From: Diphasiastrum complanatum
Lineage: Eukaryota; Streptophyta; Lycopodiopsida; Lycopodiales; Lycopodiaceae
Direction: 5' to 3'
NCBI GenBank assembly: GCA_029204225.1
Contig: CM055092.1
Span: forward strand, 68,373,411-68,437,410
Length of the DNA: 64,000 nucleotides
A model generated the notes under the pieces. That model saw only the letters and a list, made by a program, of their open reading frames with translations. It ran no database searches and was not told the DNA's origin. This document shows, in pieces, positions 1-10,018 of the stretch (the stretch's first letter is position 1; every line of letters begins with the position of its first letter). The translations under genes were made by a program, and so were the position numbers.

Positions 1-9
1 ACTTCCTCT

Positions 10-101
10 CAAAATATGTGCTACCCACAAACACCTTTACACAAACACACAAGAAGGGTATCACTCTTATTCAAAATATGTGCAGCCCACAAACACCTTC
101 A
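10..101. repeat. Two-copy 62-bp direct repeat
   Basis: A segment beginning CAAAATATGTGC and running through CCCACAAACACCTT starts at 10 and recurs at 72 with two substitutions, a spacing of 62 bp. Nothing coding overlaps it. It could be the edge of a tandem array or part of an LTR lying mostly outside the window. Confidence 0.6.
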
Positions 102-779
102 AATAGCTCCAATTTCCAATTTCTACATGTGAAGGCTTTGTAGTTTCAAGATTTGATCCGTGAGGGATTTTAAGTTTCCATTAATGAGAGCTTCTATTTT
201 CAAGATTCTGTCTATGATGGCTTGGCTCCTGAAGGGCTTAAATTTACAACCAATCATATATGTACTAGACAATGAGAGCCTATTTTAATGCCTTAGGTTA
301 TGGTGGCCCCCAAATATGCAAGGGCTGATCTATGTAAGATTTGAGATGACACACATTATGACATGAATTACAATAATGATAATATTGTATGTCAAGGATA
401 ATAAGGGTGCTCACAAATTTGAACAATATCTACACCATTTTAATGTCTCGGGGAGTGGATTTCAATACCTTTCCACTTGGAAATCCGGCCATAAAAGATG
501 GCAAGGCTGTAACCTAGGGAATCATGTTATAGAAAATGGTGAGGCCATTATCCTACTAGTTGTTATCTTTTATGGCAGGATTCCCTAGTGGAAAGGTCAT
601 TGGAATATCCATTCACTTATGTAAAGGATGAGTGATGCTACCCAAAATGGCAAGTTTAATTCAATGATCTCTCTATGGTGAACCACCTATGACACATTCA
701 TTTCTTTCTTTTCCTAAGAGAGTGGGGATCATAGATGAGTTCTCTCTTTCTCCTCCTTTCCTCATGTGTGGGGGCCATC

Positions 780-784
<5 letters not shown>
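102..784. other. Unassigned non-coding stretch
   Basis: No recognisable gene. The longest plus-strand frame (376-588, 70 residues) has no motif I recognise and is best taken as chance. Phrases such as fcaagattt/gagggcttt-type text resemble the unassigned stretch near 35100-35260, so this may be a diverged copy of the same repeat. That is an impression only. Confidence 0.4.

Positions 785-870
<86 letters not shown>
785..870. repeat. Compound microsatellite (TC)28(AC)15
   Basis: An uninterrupted TC run spans 785-840 and switches directly to an AC run at 841-870. Serine-leucine and threonine-histidine frames through it (for example 673-921 minus, 689-988 plus) are artefacts of the dinucleotide repeat, not genes. 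Confidence 0.97.
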
Positions 871-875
<5 letters not shown>

Positions 876-1340
876 ATAGGGACCATGTTTGTCTCCAAGA
901 GAGGACTACATCTATTTTCATGGCACGTGTTATGATTCACAAAACTTTATGGACATTTTTTATGGGAGACCTTCAACATTTTTTATGACGTCAAACCATA
1001 ATAGCTATTTTCCACAAATTAGTGCACTTCATAAATACAAAAGGTATGCTTTTACTCCATGTACCATGTTCCTTTTTGCTATAAAAGCATGAACTCACTC
1101 CATGTTTGAGAACAACAAAGCATGCTAATTCTCCCAACACTTTGAAAGACACAAGAGGAAGTAATAATGGCACAACATCCAGCACACTAGCCTAAAAAAG
1201 ATGAGTAAAGCAAAAATGGTACATATCTAAGTTGTTGCATGTTACCTTGTAAAGGTTATTTTGTTTCTTTGTTAATCTTTTGTGAATGTGATTATACATA
1301 AACATAAACATAACCTATACATAAATATAAATGGACTACA
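871..1340. other. Unassigned non-coding stretch
   Basis: Between the microsatellite and the CGAAA-rich block I see no coding region, RNA gene or terminal repeat. Short frames on both strands lack motifs. The stretch may belong to the LTR that ends at 1710, but its left border is not visible. Confidence 0.4.
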
Positions 1341-1710
1341 ACCAGTAGCGTAACACAACGAAACGAAACGAGACAAAATCTAGATGAAAACAAAACGAAG
1401 TGAAGCGAAGCGAAGCGAAACTTGAACGAGCTCTGACATTGATTCATGTTGGAAGCATAGAGATCGCGAAACGAAACGAAACAAATCAAAATTAGACGAA
1501 AGAGAATTCACGAAAAGATCAATCAGGCTCTATAACGAGACGAGACGAGATGAAACGAAACAAGACGAAACAAAGCAAAAAGAAACGAAACTTAAGTGAG
1601 CTCTGAAATCGATTTACGCTTATAGCCAAGTGATCGCAAAGCGAGACACGAAGCAAAAGCATTCGTGAGAGCTGTGCCTGACGAAACTAAAACAATCGCA
1701 AACATCTACA
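1341..1710 (+). repeat. Purine-rich CGAAA-motif block, probable LTR end
   Basis: The plus strand is full of ACGAAAC/CGAGA/GCGAAG pentamer variants. Two related halves lie about 170 bp apart: CTTGAACGAGCTCTGAC at 1421 and CTTAAGTGAGCTCTGAA at 1591, each preceded by a CGAAA-rich run. The block ends in CA at 1710, directly before a tRNA primer-binding site at 1711. That is where a plus-strand 5' LTR should end. The LTR's left end was not identified. Confidence 0.55.
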
Positions 1711-1722
1711 TGGTATCAGAGC
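1711..1722 (+). other. Retrotransposon primer-binding site (tRNA-iMet)
   Basis: TGGTATCAGAGC is the standard plant LTR-retrotransposon primer-binding site, complementary to the 3' end of initiator methionine tRNA. It directly follows a CA dinucleotide. Only some tens of bases of leader follow before sequence of the opposing family-A LTR begins, so the body of this element is missing or displaced. Confidence 0.8.
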
Positions 1723-1739
1723 AGCGACTCTCTAAGACA

Positions 1740-2126
1740 ACACAATTACAAGAGTGGCAGATTAAATATTTGTACCCCTTGGTACTTGGCTGACCTTCTT
1801 GGCCATTCGTGGAGCAAGAAAGATTTTGTGTTGCAAAACAATTTCGTGTCATGTGTTGCAAAATTGTTCGCGAACAATTTCGTTTCTTGTGTTTTTTTTG
1901 TCAAAATCAGAGTGGAGAGCTAGCAAGGCTTTGGCACTAGAAACATTTTGTTTGTTCACCTTTTTCGCCTGTGGAAAATTACTTGTATTTATGCAGATAG
2001 TCAAGTGTTTCGCCTATCTTATTTTACATGTAAATATACAGACTGTGCGACAACATGAGTAAAATTGCAGCATGAATGGGGCAGATTAAAATAGGATTTA
2101 GGAGAGTAGAGGAGATAAATCCAACA
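1740..2126 (-). mobile_element. E1 3' LTR (partial)
   Basis: Reading the minus strand, the LTR starts with TGTTGGATTTATCTCC at 2126, just after a GATTAAGAAGGGGG polypurine tract. The same start is seen at 52308 and 6195. The text remains alignable to the 52308 LTR for roughly 150-200 bp and then diverges. The left limit is approximate because plus-oriented element DNA begins near 1711. It contains a perfect 20-bp palindrome at 1861-1880. Confidence 0.7.
1861..1880. repeat. Perfect 20-bp palindrome centred on TTCGCGAA
   Basis: AAATTGTTCGCGAACAATTT is its own reverse complement with no mismatch. The core TTCGCGAA or close variants recur in the other copia LTRs of this window (near 8016, 11547, 22930, 22990 and 5160-5220). 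A recurring promoter or replication element is possible, but no function is shown here. Confidence 0.85.
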
Positions 2127-2139
2127 CCCCCTTCTTAAT

Positions 2140-3040
2140 CTGGATCCATGAATGCCTTGATCTTCAGACTGAGCAATGCATCTGGTCTTGTACAGACCAT
2201 TGTGTATATGAGAGATCCAAGTATCGATCGATAAGTATACTCTCTCATTTGCTCCTCTTCCTGCTTGGTCTGAGGACATTGGTCCTTTGACAAATGCAGG
2301 CCTGGATCCATCGGTGAGTGAGCTAATTTACAATTTATTAGATTGTATATGTTAAGAACATTATGAAGATACCTTTGTTGAGTGATGTAAATCAGTCATC
2401 TCGCTCTATCTCTATAAATTTGAATGCCCAGACAGAAGTGAGCTTCGCCCATATCAGTCATGTCAAATTCTGAAACAACATCTACTTAGAATCCTTGATC
2501 AAATTGGTATTGTTACTGAAGAGCAACGTATCATCCACGTATAAGGTGATGATAATGAAGGATTGCTGCACTGACTTGGAATAGACGTTGCAATCAATAG
2601 TGCTTGGTTTGAATCCTTGTTCGATGAGGAATGTGTTGATCCTCTGAAACCAAGCTCTGGTAGACTGTATCAAGCCATAAAGTGCTTTGTGGAGTTTAAA
2701 GATATGATTTTTCATACCTTCCAAAACGTATCCTTCGGGCTGGATCATGTAGATGTCTTCTTGTATAACTTCATTCAGATAAGCTATTTGTACATCAAGT
2801 TGATGTACTTCGAGGTCGGCAGCTGCAACATAAGACGGAGGGCTTGGATCGACGAATGCTTGACTACTGGGCTGAAAGTCTTACTATAGTTGACGTTGGA
2901 GATCTGAGTGAATCCTCGTGCTACCAATCTTGCCTTCTGTCGGTCAATTGCTCCATTGGGATTGTATTTGATCTTGAAGATCCATTTGCAATCAATGATA
3001 TTGTAGCCAATAGGAGCTTTGACTAGTGACCACGTCTAGT
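2140..3040 (-). pseudogene. E1 reverse transcriptase, fused to last codons of RNase H
   Basis: The frame at 2482-2748 carries the copia RT palm with LYVDDTLLFSN (catalytic YVDD) and, upstream, the MIQPEGYV and HKALYGL segments. Further C-terminal RT text (KDQCPQ, LGSLIYTMVCTRPD) follows in minus-strand order down to about 2200. It then joins directly to ALLSLKIKAFMDPD-stop, which in sister E8 is the end of RNase H. RNase H is therefore deleted between these two points. Stop codons and frame changes make it a pseudogene. The 2760-3040 part encodes the RT N-terminus in broken frames. Confidence 0.85.
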
Positions 3041-3663
3041 TCTTGATCAAAGAGACACACTCTTTGTCCTTACCTTCTCTTTAGAGATTAGAGTCTGGCT
3101 GGCTGAGTGCCTCTTCAACTATCATCGATTCCTGTATCAAGAGACATGCAGACTTAGGAGTATACCTTGTGGGCTGTGTGCGCACTCGGCTTGATCTTCT
3201 GGGAGTATTTGACTGAGGAACCACTCTTGGGACTTATTGCTGGGTAGTAGCAAAGTATTTGTCTGATTCGCTATCAAAAAGTGGATCGACAATGGACACG
3301 TCTAAGCCATAAGGTCGGACAATCATGTCAATGGCAGGCGATGAAGGTTCTCCTAGAGCAATATCCTTGCCTTTGATGTCGACGAACTGATACTCAATAA
3401 AGACTGTATCCCGGCTATACAACATTTGCTGGGTATCAGAATCATACAACTTGTATGTATTATCAGAAGAAGTATATCCAATCAGGATGGTCTTGAGACC
3501 TTGGAAGTCCAATTTCTTCCTCGTGTCTTTTGGGATCTGTGTGTAGGCAATGCATCCAAACACTCTTAGGTTCTTCATAGAAGGCTTAGAGCCTGTCCAC
3601 ACCTCGTGGGGTGTCTTGCCTGAGAGGGCCTTGGTCGAACATCTGTTCTAGACGTAAGCTACA
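3041..3663 (-). pseudogene. E1 integrase C-terminal part and linker to RT
   Basis: The frame at 3234-3602 reads MWTGSKPSMKNLRVFGCIAY and then KLDFQGLKTILIGY. This is the conserved segment immediately C-terminal to the copia integrase catalytic core. It is preceded on the minus strand (3603-3663) by NRCSTKALSGKTPHEV with a TAG in place of a Gln codon. The linker before RT (about 3041-3230) is in broken frames. The catalytic core that should precede it lies in the opposite orientation at 3664-3957. Confidence 0.8.
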
Positions 3664-3957
3664 GTGGATGTACTTTATGAAGAAGAAATCAGAAGCCTTC
3701 AACTGCTTTAGAATCTTCAAGGACCGTGCAGAAAAGGAGACTGGAAGGACGATCAAGGCTCTAAGGTCAGACAATGGTGGAGAATATATCTCTATCGAGT
3801 TTAAGGAGTACTGCCAAAACCAAGGCATTGAGCAGCAATTCATCACTCCTTACAGTCCTCAGTCTAATGGCTTAGCCGAGAGGAAGAACCATACCCTGGT
3901 TGAATCAGCCAAATGTATGCTCATCGCTGCCCAAGAGATTCTAGGCCAAAGCTGTCT
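3664..3957 (+). pseudogene. E1 integrase core, inverted in place
   Basis: This plus-strand segment encodes the copia integrase core: MYFMKKKSEAFNCF, then LRSDNGGEYI with the second catalytic Asp, then SPQSNGLAERKN with the catalytic Glu. Flanking integrase on both sides is on the minus strand: ITFIDEFSRRTM ends at about 3958 and YV-stop-NRC starts at about 3660. In the parallel copy E10 (7590-7620) the FSRRTMVYF text is continuous. That shows the roughly 294-bp block has been flipped. Short inverted similarities (AGCTACAG at 3657, AGCTGT at 3950) sit at the edges. The open frame 3611-4084 runs past both junctions and is not a real gene. Confidence 0.85.
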
Positions 3958-4721
3958 CATAGTCCTTCTGGAGAATTCATCAATAAAAGTTATAAAATAC
4001 TTTGCATCCTTCAACGAAGGATTTTTCATCGGGCCACAAATGTCTAAATGTACAATGTCTAAAAATCCTCTAGCAATATGCTGATAGCTTGATTTAAATG
4101 GTTTCCCCTAGTTTGTTTACCAACTAGACAGTCTTGGATAGATAGGTAACTCGACTTTATCACGAGGATAGTCGAGATCAAGAATAATAGATTGTCTAGA
4201 CATTTGTTGTACAACAGCATGATTCCAAGTCTATAATGCCAAAGTAAACTTTTATTTGCATGAATAGAAGTACTAAGCGCCTAACTAGAGGCAGAAAAGC
4301 AATGACTTAATTTATACAAGTATCCATGCATCTTTCATAGTGCTAGGATCTTGCTTGTCCAATCACATTCGAATTCTACTCTGTGTCCTAGATCTGTGAT
4401 TCTGCTTACAAAGAGCAGATTCGTAGATAAATTTGATACATACAAGACTTTAGAAAGTAGCTTAGATTGACCATTTGCAAAGCTTAATCTTACAGTACGT
4501 TCACCTTTAATAGCTTGTGCGCTATTGTCGCCAAGGTGAACATATTTCTTGGTACTGTAAGGTGTATAGGACTCGAAACAGCCAATGAGACTGGTCAGCT
4601 GAATGGCTCCGGAATCCAAGAACCAAGAACTGTCGTCGGATGGTCCTTGATGGCTGGTCATGAAGGCATCATGATCCGCTTCTTGAATAGGTTGTGGAGC
4701 TTCTGTAGCTGCATTTGCCAC
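3958..4721 (-). pseudogene. E1 protease and GAG-pre-integrase region
   Basis: The minus frame 4335-4721 encodes the copia aspartic protease: SSWFLDSGAIQ (active-site D-S-G, with the usual Thr after it replaced), then LGDNSAQAIKGE and VLYVSNLSTNLL. Downstream (4330-3958) broken frames give the GAG-pre-integrase zinc region and the first integrase residues, ending in FIDEFSRRTM. Sister E10 gives the same order at 6898-7620. Confidence 0.82.
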
Positions 4722-4863
4722 TTATTTGACTGCCCCCTTGTTGTTGTTCTTTGCTTGCAGTATCTGACAATCTTGAATCATGGTTGTTTTGCTTGCAATA
4801 TCTGCAAAACAGCTTCTTCTTCATCTACAGATTTGACTGTTCTTTGTGCTGTGCTGGAAAATA
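4722..4863 (-). pseudogene. E1 gag remnant: nucleocapsid zinc knuckle
   Basis: Minus-strand text reads CRYCKQNNHDSRLSDTASKE, a degraded CCHC nucleocapsid knuckle. E10 has the cleaner CRYCKRNNHEIQDC. Upstream it joins almost directly to the primer-binding site, so most of gag is missing by internal deletion. Confidence 0.7.
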
Positions 4864-5340
4864 GCTCTGATAGCATGTTGGGAAAGTAAGTAGAAGGAGG
4901 GTGTGAGAAACAAAAATAGCTCGAAAAGAAATGAACATGAAAAGAAGCAAACTCGAAACTCAAACGAGAAACGAACTCGAACGGAAAGTGTTCGTGCGTA
5001 GTGGAATGAGCTATATTACTCTTTTCCTAAGCATGACTATGTCTATTAGAAATGAACAGAACGTTAGTGATAGAAATCACGGTCAATCTAATTATGTAAC
5101 CAAAAATTAAACAACAAAACGTCAGAAGGATAATTTGTCGCGAACAGCTAGAAAAATTATTAGTCATGAATGATTCGCGAAGAGCTAGACTGAGCTCGAC
5201 TGATAATAAGTCGCGAATCAGTCACGAAAGGCAAGACTAAATATTAGTCACCAACAGTTAGACTAATAATAATTTGCTAAGAACAGATTACCAGATTGAG
5301 TCAGACAGAATGTAGAAAAGCATAACAATATTGACATAAC
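4864..5340 (-). mobile_element. E1 primer-binding site and 5' LTR (partial)
   Basis: The minus strand at 4875-4864 reads TGCTATCAGAGC, a one-base variant of the initiator-Met primer site. The LTR lies immediately outside it, ending CCCAACA at 4876. LTR text from here aligns with 50850-51065 and 53040-53150 (family A). The outer TGTTGGATTT start is lost where gypsy gag sequence begins near 5340. Confidence 0.75.
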
Positions 5341-6194
5341 ACTTCTGAATCCGCATCTTCATTTTCTCAAACCACATGGATTGTTCTTCTTTCCTTTCAG
5401 CTTCCAGCTTAAGCCTTTGTTCTTGTTGCTTGTACTCTAAAACATCTTCCATAGTTTCCCATAGTTGAAACCCAGGCCGGAGAAAAGTAATTTGTAGATA
5501 GTTTTCTACAATGCTCCGATATCGAGGTTGTAAGCCATATATATAGCATTGTACAAGATATACTTCTCCATAATTGAATATTGGGACCATTTGTTGGAAT
5601 TATCGATTGTACTCAGCAACTATAGTTATTTGGTTCAAAGAACACCATTGAATGAAGTCGGATCGAAAGACTATTTTGAAATTTAACCAGTTCTTAGGAA
5701 GAAAGTCGTGAATGATGTCCCACCATGATTGAACACATCCTGGGAAACCCAATGAAGCAAAGAAAACCACACTACTGTCACTAGTACATCCACTATAGTA
5801 GAAGTTATAATCCAAATCTTCTAGCCAATTGTCTATATTAATGGAGTGAATGCTTCCATCAAAGGTAGAACTAACATATTCAGACAGTCGTTGGTGGTAA
5901 CAATAAAGTTGTCGTTGAGCAGTGACTTTCAACCATTCATTGATATGGTTTGTAGATAAGTGCTCAAGAGCAAGTGCACGATCCATCATATCGTGTAATT
6001 CCATAAAACTAGCGGCATAAATGGATTTGGAAAGAGCTGGTTGAAGCACATTTTGATAGGCGTTTGGAGGGAACCCACATAGTAGTTCAAACATTTTCTA
6101 TAATCAAATTTTGTCTTCTGAACCAATAAGCAATTTTGAATTTACTCCAAAGCTTCCTGATTGGATGTGCTTGAGTATCCCGCCATGCTCGAAC
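5341..6194 (-). pseudogene. Gypsy gag (capsid) relic
   Basis: Two minus frames (6094-5600 and 5590-about 5340) read as one protein across a frame break. They give a typical Ty3-gypsy capsid pattern: an N-terminal helical part (MFELLCGFPPNAYQ), NWLEDLDYNFYYSG, then SLGFPGCVQSWWDI and LQPRYRSIVEN, then the charged coil LEYKQQEQRLKLEAERKEEQ. The tail of the 5590 frame below about 5340 is LTR sequence of E1. Text at 6100-6194 (HPIRKLWSKFKIAYWFRR) continues upstream on the same strand. No zinc knuckle or pol is left. Confidence 0.7.
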
Positions 6195-6221
6195 TGTTGG
6201 ATTTATCTCCTCTACGCTCCT

Positions 6222-6893
6222 GATCATCCTCAACATGACGGATACCCAGATCGGCCATGTATCCGAGGCCCAGACATTGAAATAAGTCTGGGACATCTTG
6301 AGCACACTATACGAAGTATGAGATATAGCCTCCAAGCTACATCTCAGGAAGAAATTTTTCTCCCTCAAGATGGCAAATGGTGATTCCCTGCAGAATCACA
6401 TCAATCAATTCAAGGACCTGCTAAGGCAAATGGCCGCTGTCGGATCTGTCATAGACGATCAAGACGCAGTGATGCAACTACTTACAAGCTTGCCAAGCTC
6501 ATATGACAGCTGGGTGATGATCATCACGACACATTCAGAACTGACTCTTTCGAGAGTCATTACTATGTTGTTGTAGGAAGACACGCAGAGGAATGAAGTC
6601 TCAAGTTCCTCAGCTGATTCTCATGCTTTATACACCAACAAGAGCACGACTAAGCAGAAGAAGAAGAAAGGTCTGAAGCAATCACAACTAGACCAGAAAC
6701 CAGCGTAGCACAAAGAACAGTCAAATCCGCAGACGAAGAAGAAGTTGTTCTGTAGATACTGCAAGCGAAACAACCACGAAATTCAAGACTGCCAGATACT
6801 GCAAGCAAAGAACAACAGCAAGGGGCAGTCGAATCAAGTGGCAAATGCAGTTGCAGAAGCTCCATAGCCTATTCAAGAAGCAGATCATAATGC
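6222..6893 (+). pseudogene. E10 gag with CCHC zinc knuckle
   Basis: Plus-strand text starts at the gag segment MTDTQIGHVSEAQT and continues through WDILSTLYEV, LHLRKKFFSLKMANGDSL, LLTSLPSSYDSWVM and the knuckle CRYCKRNNHEIQDC near 6745-6795. This is a copia UBN2-type gag. In-frame stops occur near 6270, 6300, 6574 and 6706, some at positions where E8 has sense codons. The open frame 6370-6576 is the longest intact piece. Confidence 0.8.
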
Positions 6894-7410
6894 CTTCATG
6901 ACCAGCCATCAAGGACCATCCGGTGACAATTCTTGGTTCCTGGATTCCGGAGCCACTCAGCACATGACCACCCTCATTGGCTGTTTCGAGTCCTATACAC
7001 CTTACAGTACCAGGAAATACATTCACCTTGGCGACAATAGCACACAAGCTATTAAAGGTGAAGGTACTGTAAGATTAAGCTTTGCAAATAATCAGTTTAA
7101 GCTACTTTCTAAAGTCTTGTATGTACCAAATTTATCCACGAATATGCTCTCTGTAAGCAGAATCACAGATCTAGGACATAGAGTAGAATTTGAATGTGAT
7201 CAGTGCAAAGTAGTTGATAGGACTGACAAGATTGTAGCACTCGGAAAGAGACATGGATACTTGTATAAATTAAGTCATTGCTTTTCTGCCTCTAGTCAGG
7301 CTTCTATTCATGCAAATAAAAGTTTAATTTGGCATTATAGACTTGGTCACTTGAATCATGCTGCTGTACAACAAATGTCTAGACAATCTACTGTTCTTGA
7401 TCTCGACTAG
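6894..7410 (+). pseudogene. E10 protease and GAG-pre-integrase
   Basis: An open frame of 170 residues (6898-7410). SWFLDSGATQHMT is the copia protease active site (D-S-G-A-T). LGDNSTQAIKGEG, VLYVPNLSTNMLSVSR and GHRVEFE follow, then the GAG-pre-integrase HYRLGHLNHAAVQQM with the zinc His. It stops before the CxxC pair. This is the best-preserved family-A protease in the window and shows what E1 looked like before decay. Confidence 0.85.
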
Positions 7411-7747
7411 CCTTGTGATAAAGTCAAGTTACCTATCATCAAGACTGTCTAGTTGGTAAACAGACTAGGAAACCATTTAAATCAAGCCATCAACATATTG
7501 CTAGAGGATTGTTAGACTTAGACATTTGTGGCCTGATGAAAAATCCTTTGCTGAAGGATGCGAAGTATTTTATAACTTTTATTGATGAATTTTCCAGAAG
7601 GACTATGGTGTACTTTATAAAGAAAAAAATCAGAAGTTGTCACCTGCTTCAAAATTTTTGAGGAGCGTGCAGAAAAGGAGACTGGACGGACGATCAAGGC
7701 TCTAAGGTTAGACAATGTAGAGAATATATCTCTATCGAGTTTAAGGA
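7411..7747 (+). pseudogene. E10 integrase, N-terminal part
   Basis: Broken frames give DLCGLMKNP-like text, then KYFITFIDEFSRRTMVYFIKKK and TGRTIKALR, then EYISIEFKE up to the nested element E2. The second catalytic Asp region is damaged (a 3-5 bp loss around 7713-7720). The continuation lies at 12157-12220. Confidence 0.78.
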
Positions 7748-8538
7748 GTAGAACAATTGATCAGACAGATCTTGATTCTACCAACAAAGCGTGCAATTTA
7801 CTGGACAAAGGATGAGAAAGAAACGGACGCGAACTCGTAACTTGTCTATTCATGACCAACACGAAAGATTCACAAAAGATTCACGAATAGTATGTTGTTC
7901 AAGCCTCAGAAGTCACAAAACTATCTCAAACAGTTCCCGAAATATTCTAGCTTCCTTCAAGCTCAACAATTGTCATCTGTCATGAACAATTGACAAAAAT
8001 GTCATGAAGAGACAAGTGTCGCAAACAATTCGCGAAACATGAAGCTGAGACAAAGAGACAGACTATCCAAAATATTCACGAACAGAATTTATTCGAGCCT
8101 GGAAACAAAGCGTCTATTTGAATATCAACTGTCATAAACGATTAGATTTCTACTGTTATAGTAAATAAAAGGCCAAAAGACATGTCCTGTAGCAGTATAA
8201 ATACATTTGCACTATTCGTTGAAAACAACTCAATCAAAGACACAACAACGAGATAAGACAACAAAAAATTGTATATTGATGAATCAGATTCAGCGTTATA
8301 AAAATTCGTTTTTGATCAATAGTTTCTTGTTGTCTAAATTGTTTTAAGTTGTCTCATACTTCCGCATATGGTATCTTACTTTCGCATATAATTTCCACAC
8401 GCATATTCAATTAGAATAAATACTATTCTATTAGTACATAGATCAGATAAAATCGCGATTGAAGACACTAATATTAGTTTGATTTATTTAAACTTACATC
8501 GTGTCTTCTGTGGAAGAATAATTACTATTTTTTCTATA
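7748..8538 (+). mobile_element. E2 5' LTR
   Basis: It starts GTAGAACAATTGATC and ends TTTTTTCTATA, matching the 3' LTR along its length with scattered substitutions and small indels. A TATA box TATAAATA at 8196-8203 lies in the same place as in the 3' copy (11836-11843). Several TTCGCGAA-like motifs lie upstream of the TATA. The primer-binding site after 8538 is degenerate (GTTGATATAGCG near 8542). Confidence 0.88.
8196..8203 (+). promoter_or_regulatory. TATA box in E2 5' LTR
   Basis: TATAAATA in the LTR, repeated identically at 11836-11843 in the 3' LTR. It is the likely core promoter for the element's genomic RNA. Confidence 0.6.
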
Positions 8539-8633
8539 AGAGTTGATATAGCGTTATCTTCGAATTCCACTCAGCATTCTTCATCCATCCATCAGTAAGC
8601 CGCTATTTGGAGGTTATTCAGAAATAAAAATTT

Positions 8634-9560
8634 TTGTCGATCACTAATATTCAAGTTAAGATTACTACAATCTTGGACCCAGAAGGTTCAAACTACTTGA
8701 TTTGGAAATTAAAGACTTCACTCTTGTTGAAAGGCAAATGTCTATGGCAATGGGTAGAACCAATTGAGGAGAAGCCAGAAGCTACTCCTGGCAAAGAATT
8801 TCAAGAATGGAGTTTAAAAATGACAAAGCTATAGCAATTACTGCATCTTCAGTGCATGACAATATAATGCTAGATCTTACATCAATTTCAAATGCAAAGG
8901 ATTTATGGGAAGAATTGCAAACCAAGAATAAAACTGGATCTCTAATCAGATCATGTTCTTGGAAGACCAATTAACTTACCTACAATTGGGACGACAAAGA
9001 CTTGAACACATTCGTGCGAAAGATTAAAGATCTATTTAGTTCCTTGTAGAATTCTGGTGCAAAAAATACAATTTTTAAGAAAAAACAGCTTAGTTATTTT
9101 CTTCGGGCCCTACCCAGGTCATTCCACACAACTCAAACCTTATTGGCGAAAGATGCGACAATGACATTTCAAAAGGCAATAGACGGAGTAAAGGAAGAAG
9201 TAGAAGCTCGTGAACGTTGTGACAAAAATGGTGACTCAGAAAATGCTCTATTTACTCAGAAGAATAAATCTTCTAGGAAGTCTAAGTTTAAGAGGGAGTC
9301 GTCTAAAAGGAATGAGTCTAAGACTAATGAACAACAATTTGGAAAACAACAAAAGAATTCTGGTGATAAGAAGATCTGCAACAGATGCAGAAGATCAGAT
9401 CACACAGAAGAAGAGTGTTGGCTAAATCCAAAGATTGAATGTATTCATTGTCATAAACGGGGTCATGCAACAATAGACTGTTATCAGAATCCCAAAAACA
9501 AAAAGGAACAAAATCGAAGTGAACCTTCATATTCAAACTATGTCAAAGACAAAGCAGAAT
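8634..9560 (+). pseudogene. E2 gag with double CCHC knuckle
   Basis: Text starts near 8634 (ILDPEGSNYLIWKLKTSLLL, the copia gag N-terminus) and breaks near 8830 by frameshift. From 9143 it resumes as an open frame to about 9560. That frame contains a basic Lys/Ser-rich stretch and two zinc knuckles, CNRCRRSDHTEEEC and CIHCHKRGHATIDC (about 9375-9482). E3 carries the same second knuckle (ECIHCHKKGHTAIDC). The first half is untranslatable as it stands. Confidence 0.82.
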
Positions 9561-10018
9561 GTTCCAGAGCAGCAGAAGACAGAGCAAGAACGAATTTAGC
9601 AGCTTATGTTAGTACTGATCTATGCTGTTCATCTAATTCAATTCAAGAAATAGTACTTGATTCGAGAGCCACCTCACATTTTGTTTTCTCAAAACAAATT
9701 TTGTCTGAGTACAAGAAGACGAACGATTCGAGGTTCATTATACTTGGAGACGGTTCTAAACACGTGGTTGATGGAATTGGTGTATTATGGCTAGACACAA
9801 ATCAGGTAGACAAGAAACTGGAGGAAGATTCTGATAACTTGATTGCTAAAGGCAGTAGAGAAAGAAATTTGTATCACCTGAACATTCGAACAAGAATCAA
9901 ACAAGTCAATCAAACTCAAGAATCAACGGATGTACTGTGGCACAAAAGGCTATGTCATATAAACATGGAAGTCTTGTACCAAGAGTCAGAGAATTCAATG
10001 AATCGAAATCAAAAGTAG
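9561..10018 (+). pseudogene. E2 protease and GAG-pre-integrase
   Basis: Continuing the same open frame (to 10018), IVLDSRATSHFV aligns with the protease active site IIDSGATSHFV of E3, with Gly replaced by Arg. That should abolish catalysis. It then reads LGDGSKHVVDGIGVLWL. Middle protease residues are deleted (DTNQVDKKLEEDSDNLIAKGS), followed by the GAG-pre-integrase LWHKRLCHINMEVLYQ. Confidence 0.8.

Larger units (their letters stand above)
1740..5340 (-). mobile_element. Copia element E1 (family A), rearranged
   Basis: On the minus strand the order is 5' LTR (4876-5340), primer-binding site (4864-4875), end of gag, protease, integrase, RT, polypurine tract (2127-2140) and 3' LTR (up to 2126). 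Protease-integrase-RT order identifies Ty1-copia. It is defective in four ways. Most of gag is deleted between the primer-binding site and the zinc knuckle. The integrase core is inverted. RNase H is absent. Several frames are broken. Sequence text shows the same family as E8 (50839-53150) and E10 (6195-7747). The right LTR is cut off by a gypsy fragment. Confidence 0.85.
6195..7747 (+). mobile_element. Copia element E10 (family A), left part
   Basis: Family-A LTR text TGTTGGATTTATCTCCTC starts at 6195. After only about 30 bp it passes straight into gag (ATCATCCTCAACATG...), so the rest of the LTR, the primer site and the gag start are deleted. Gag, protease and the start of integrase follow to 7747, where nested element E2 interrupts integrase. 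The integrase resumes for about 60 bp at 12157. RT, RNase H and the 3' LTR are not seen. Confidence 0.82.

Noticed and set aside
673-988. Open frames across the (TC)n(AC)n tract on both strands
   Set aside because: Dinucleotide repeats give stop-free Ser-Leu, Arg-Glu and Thr-His frames. There is no other coding signal.
3611-4084. 157-residue plus frame as an independent integrase gene
   Set aside because: Only 3664-3957 is integrase in this orientation. The rest is antisense of the flanking minus-strand integrase, so the frame is an inversion artefact.
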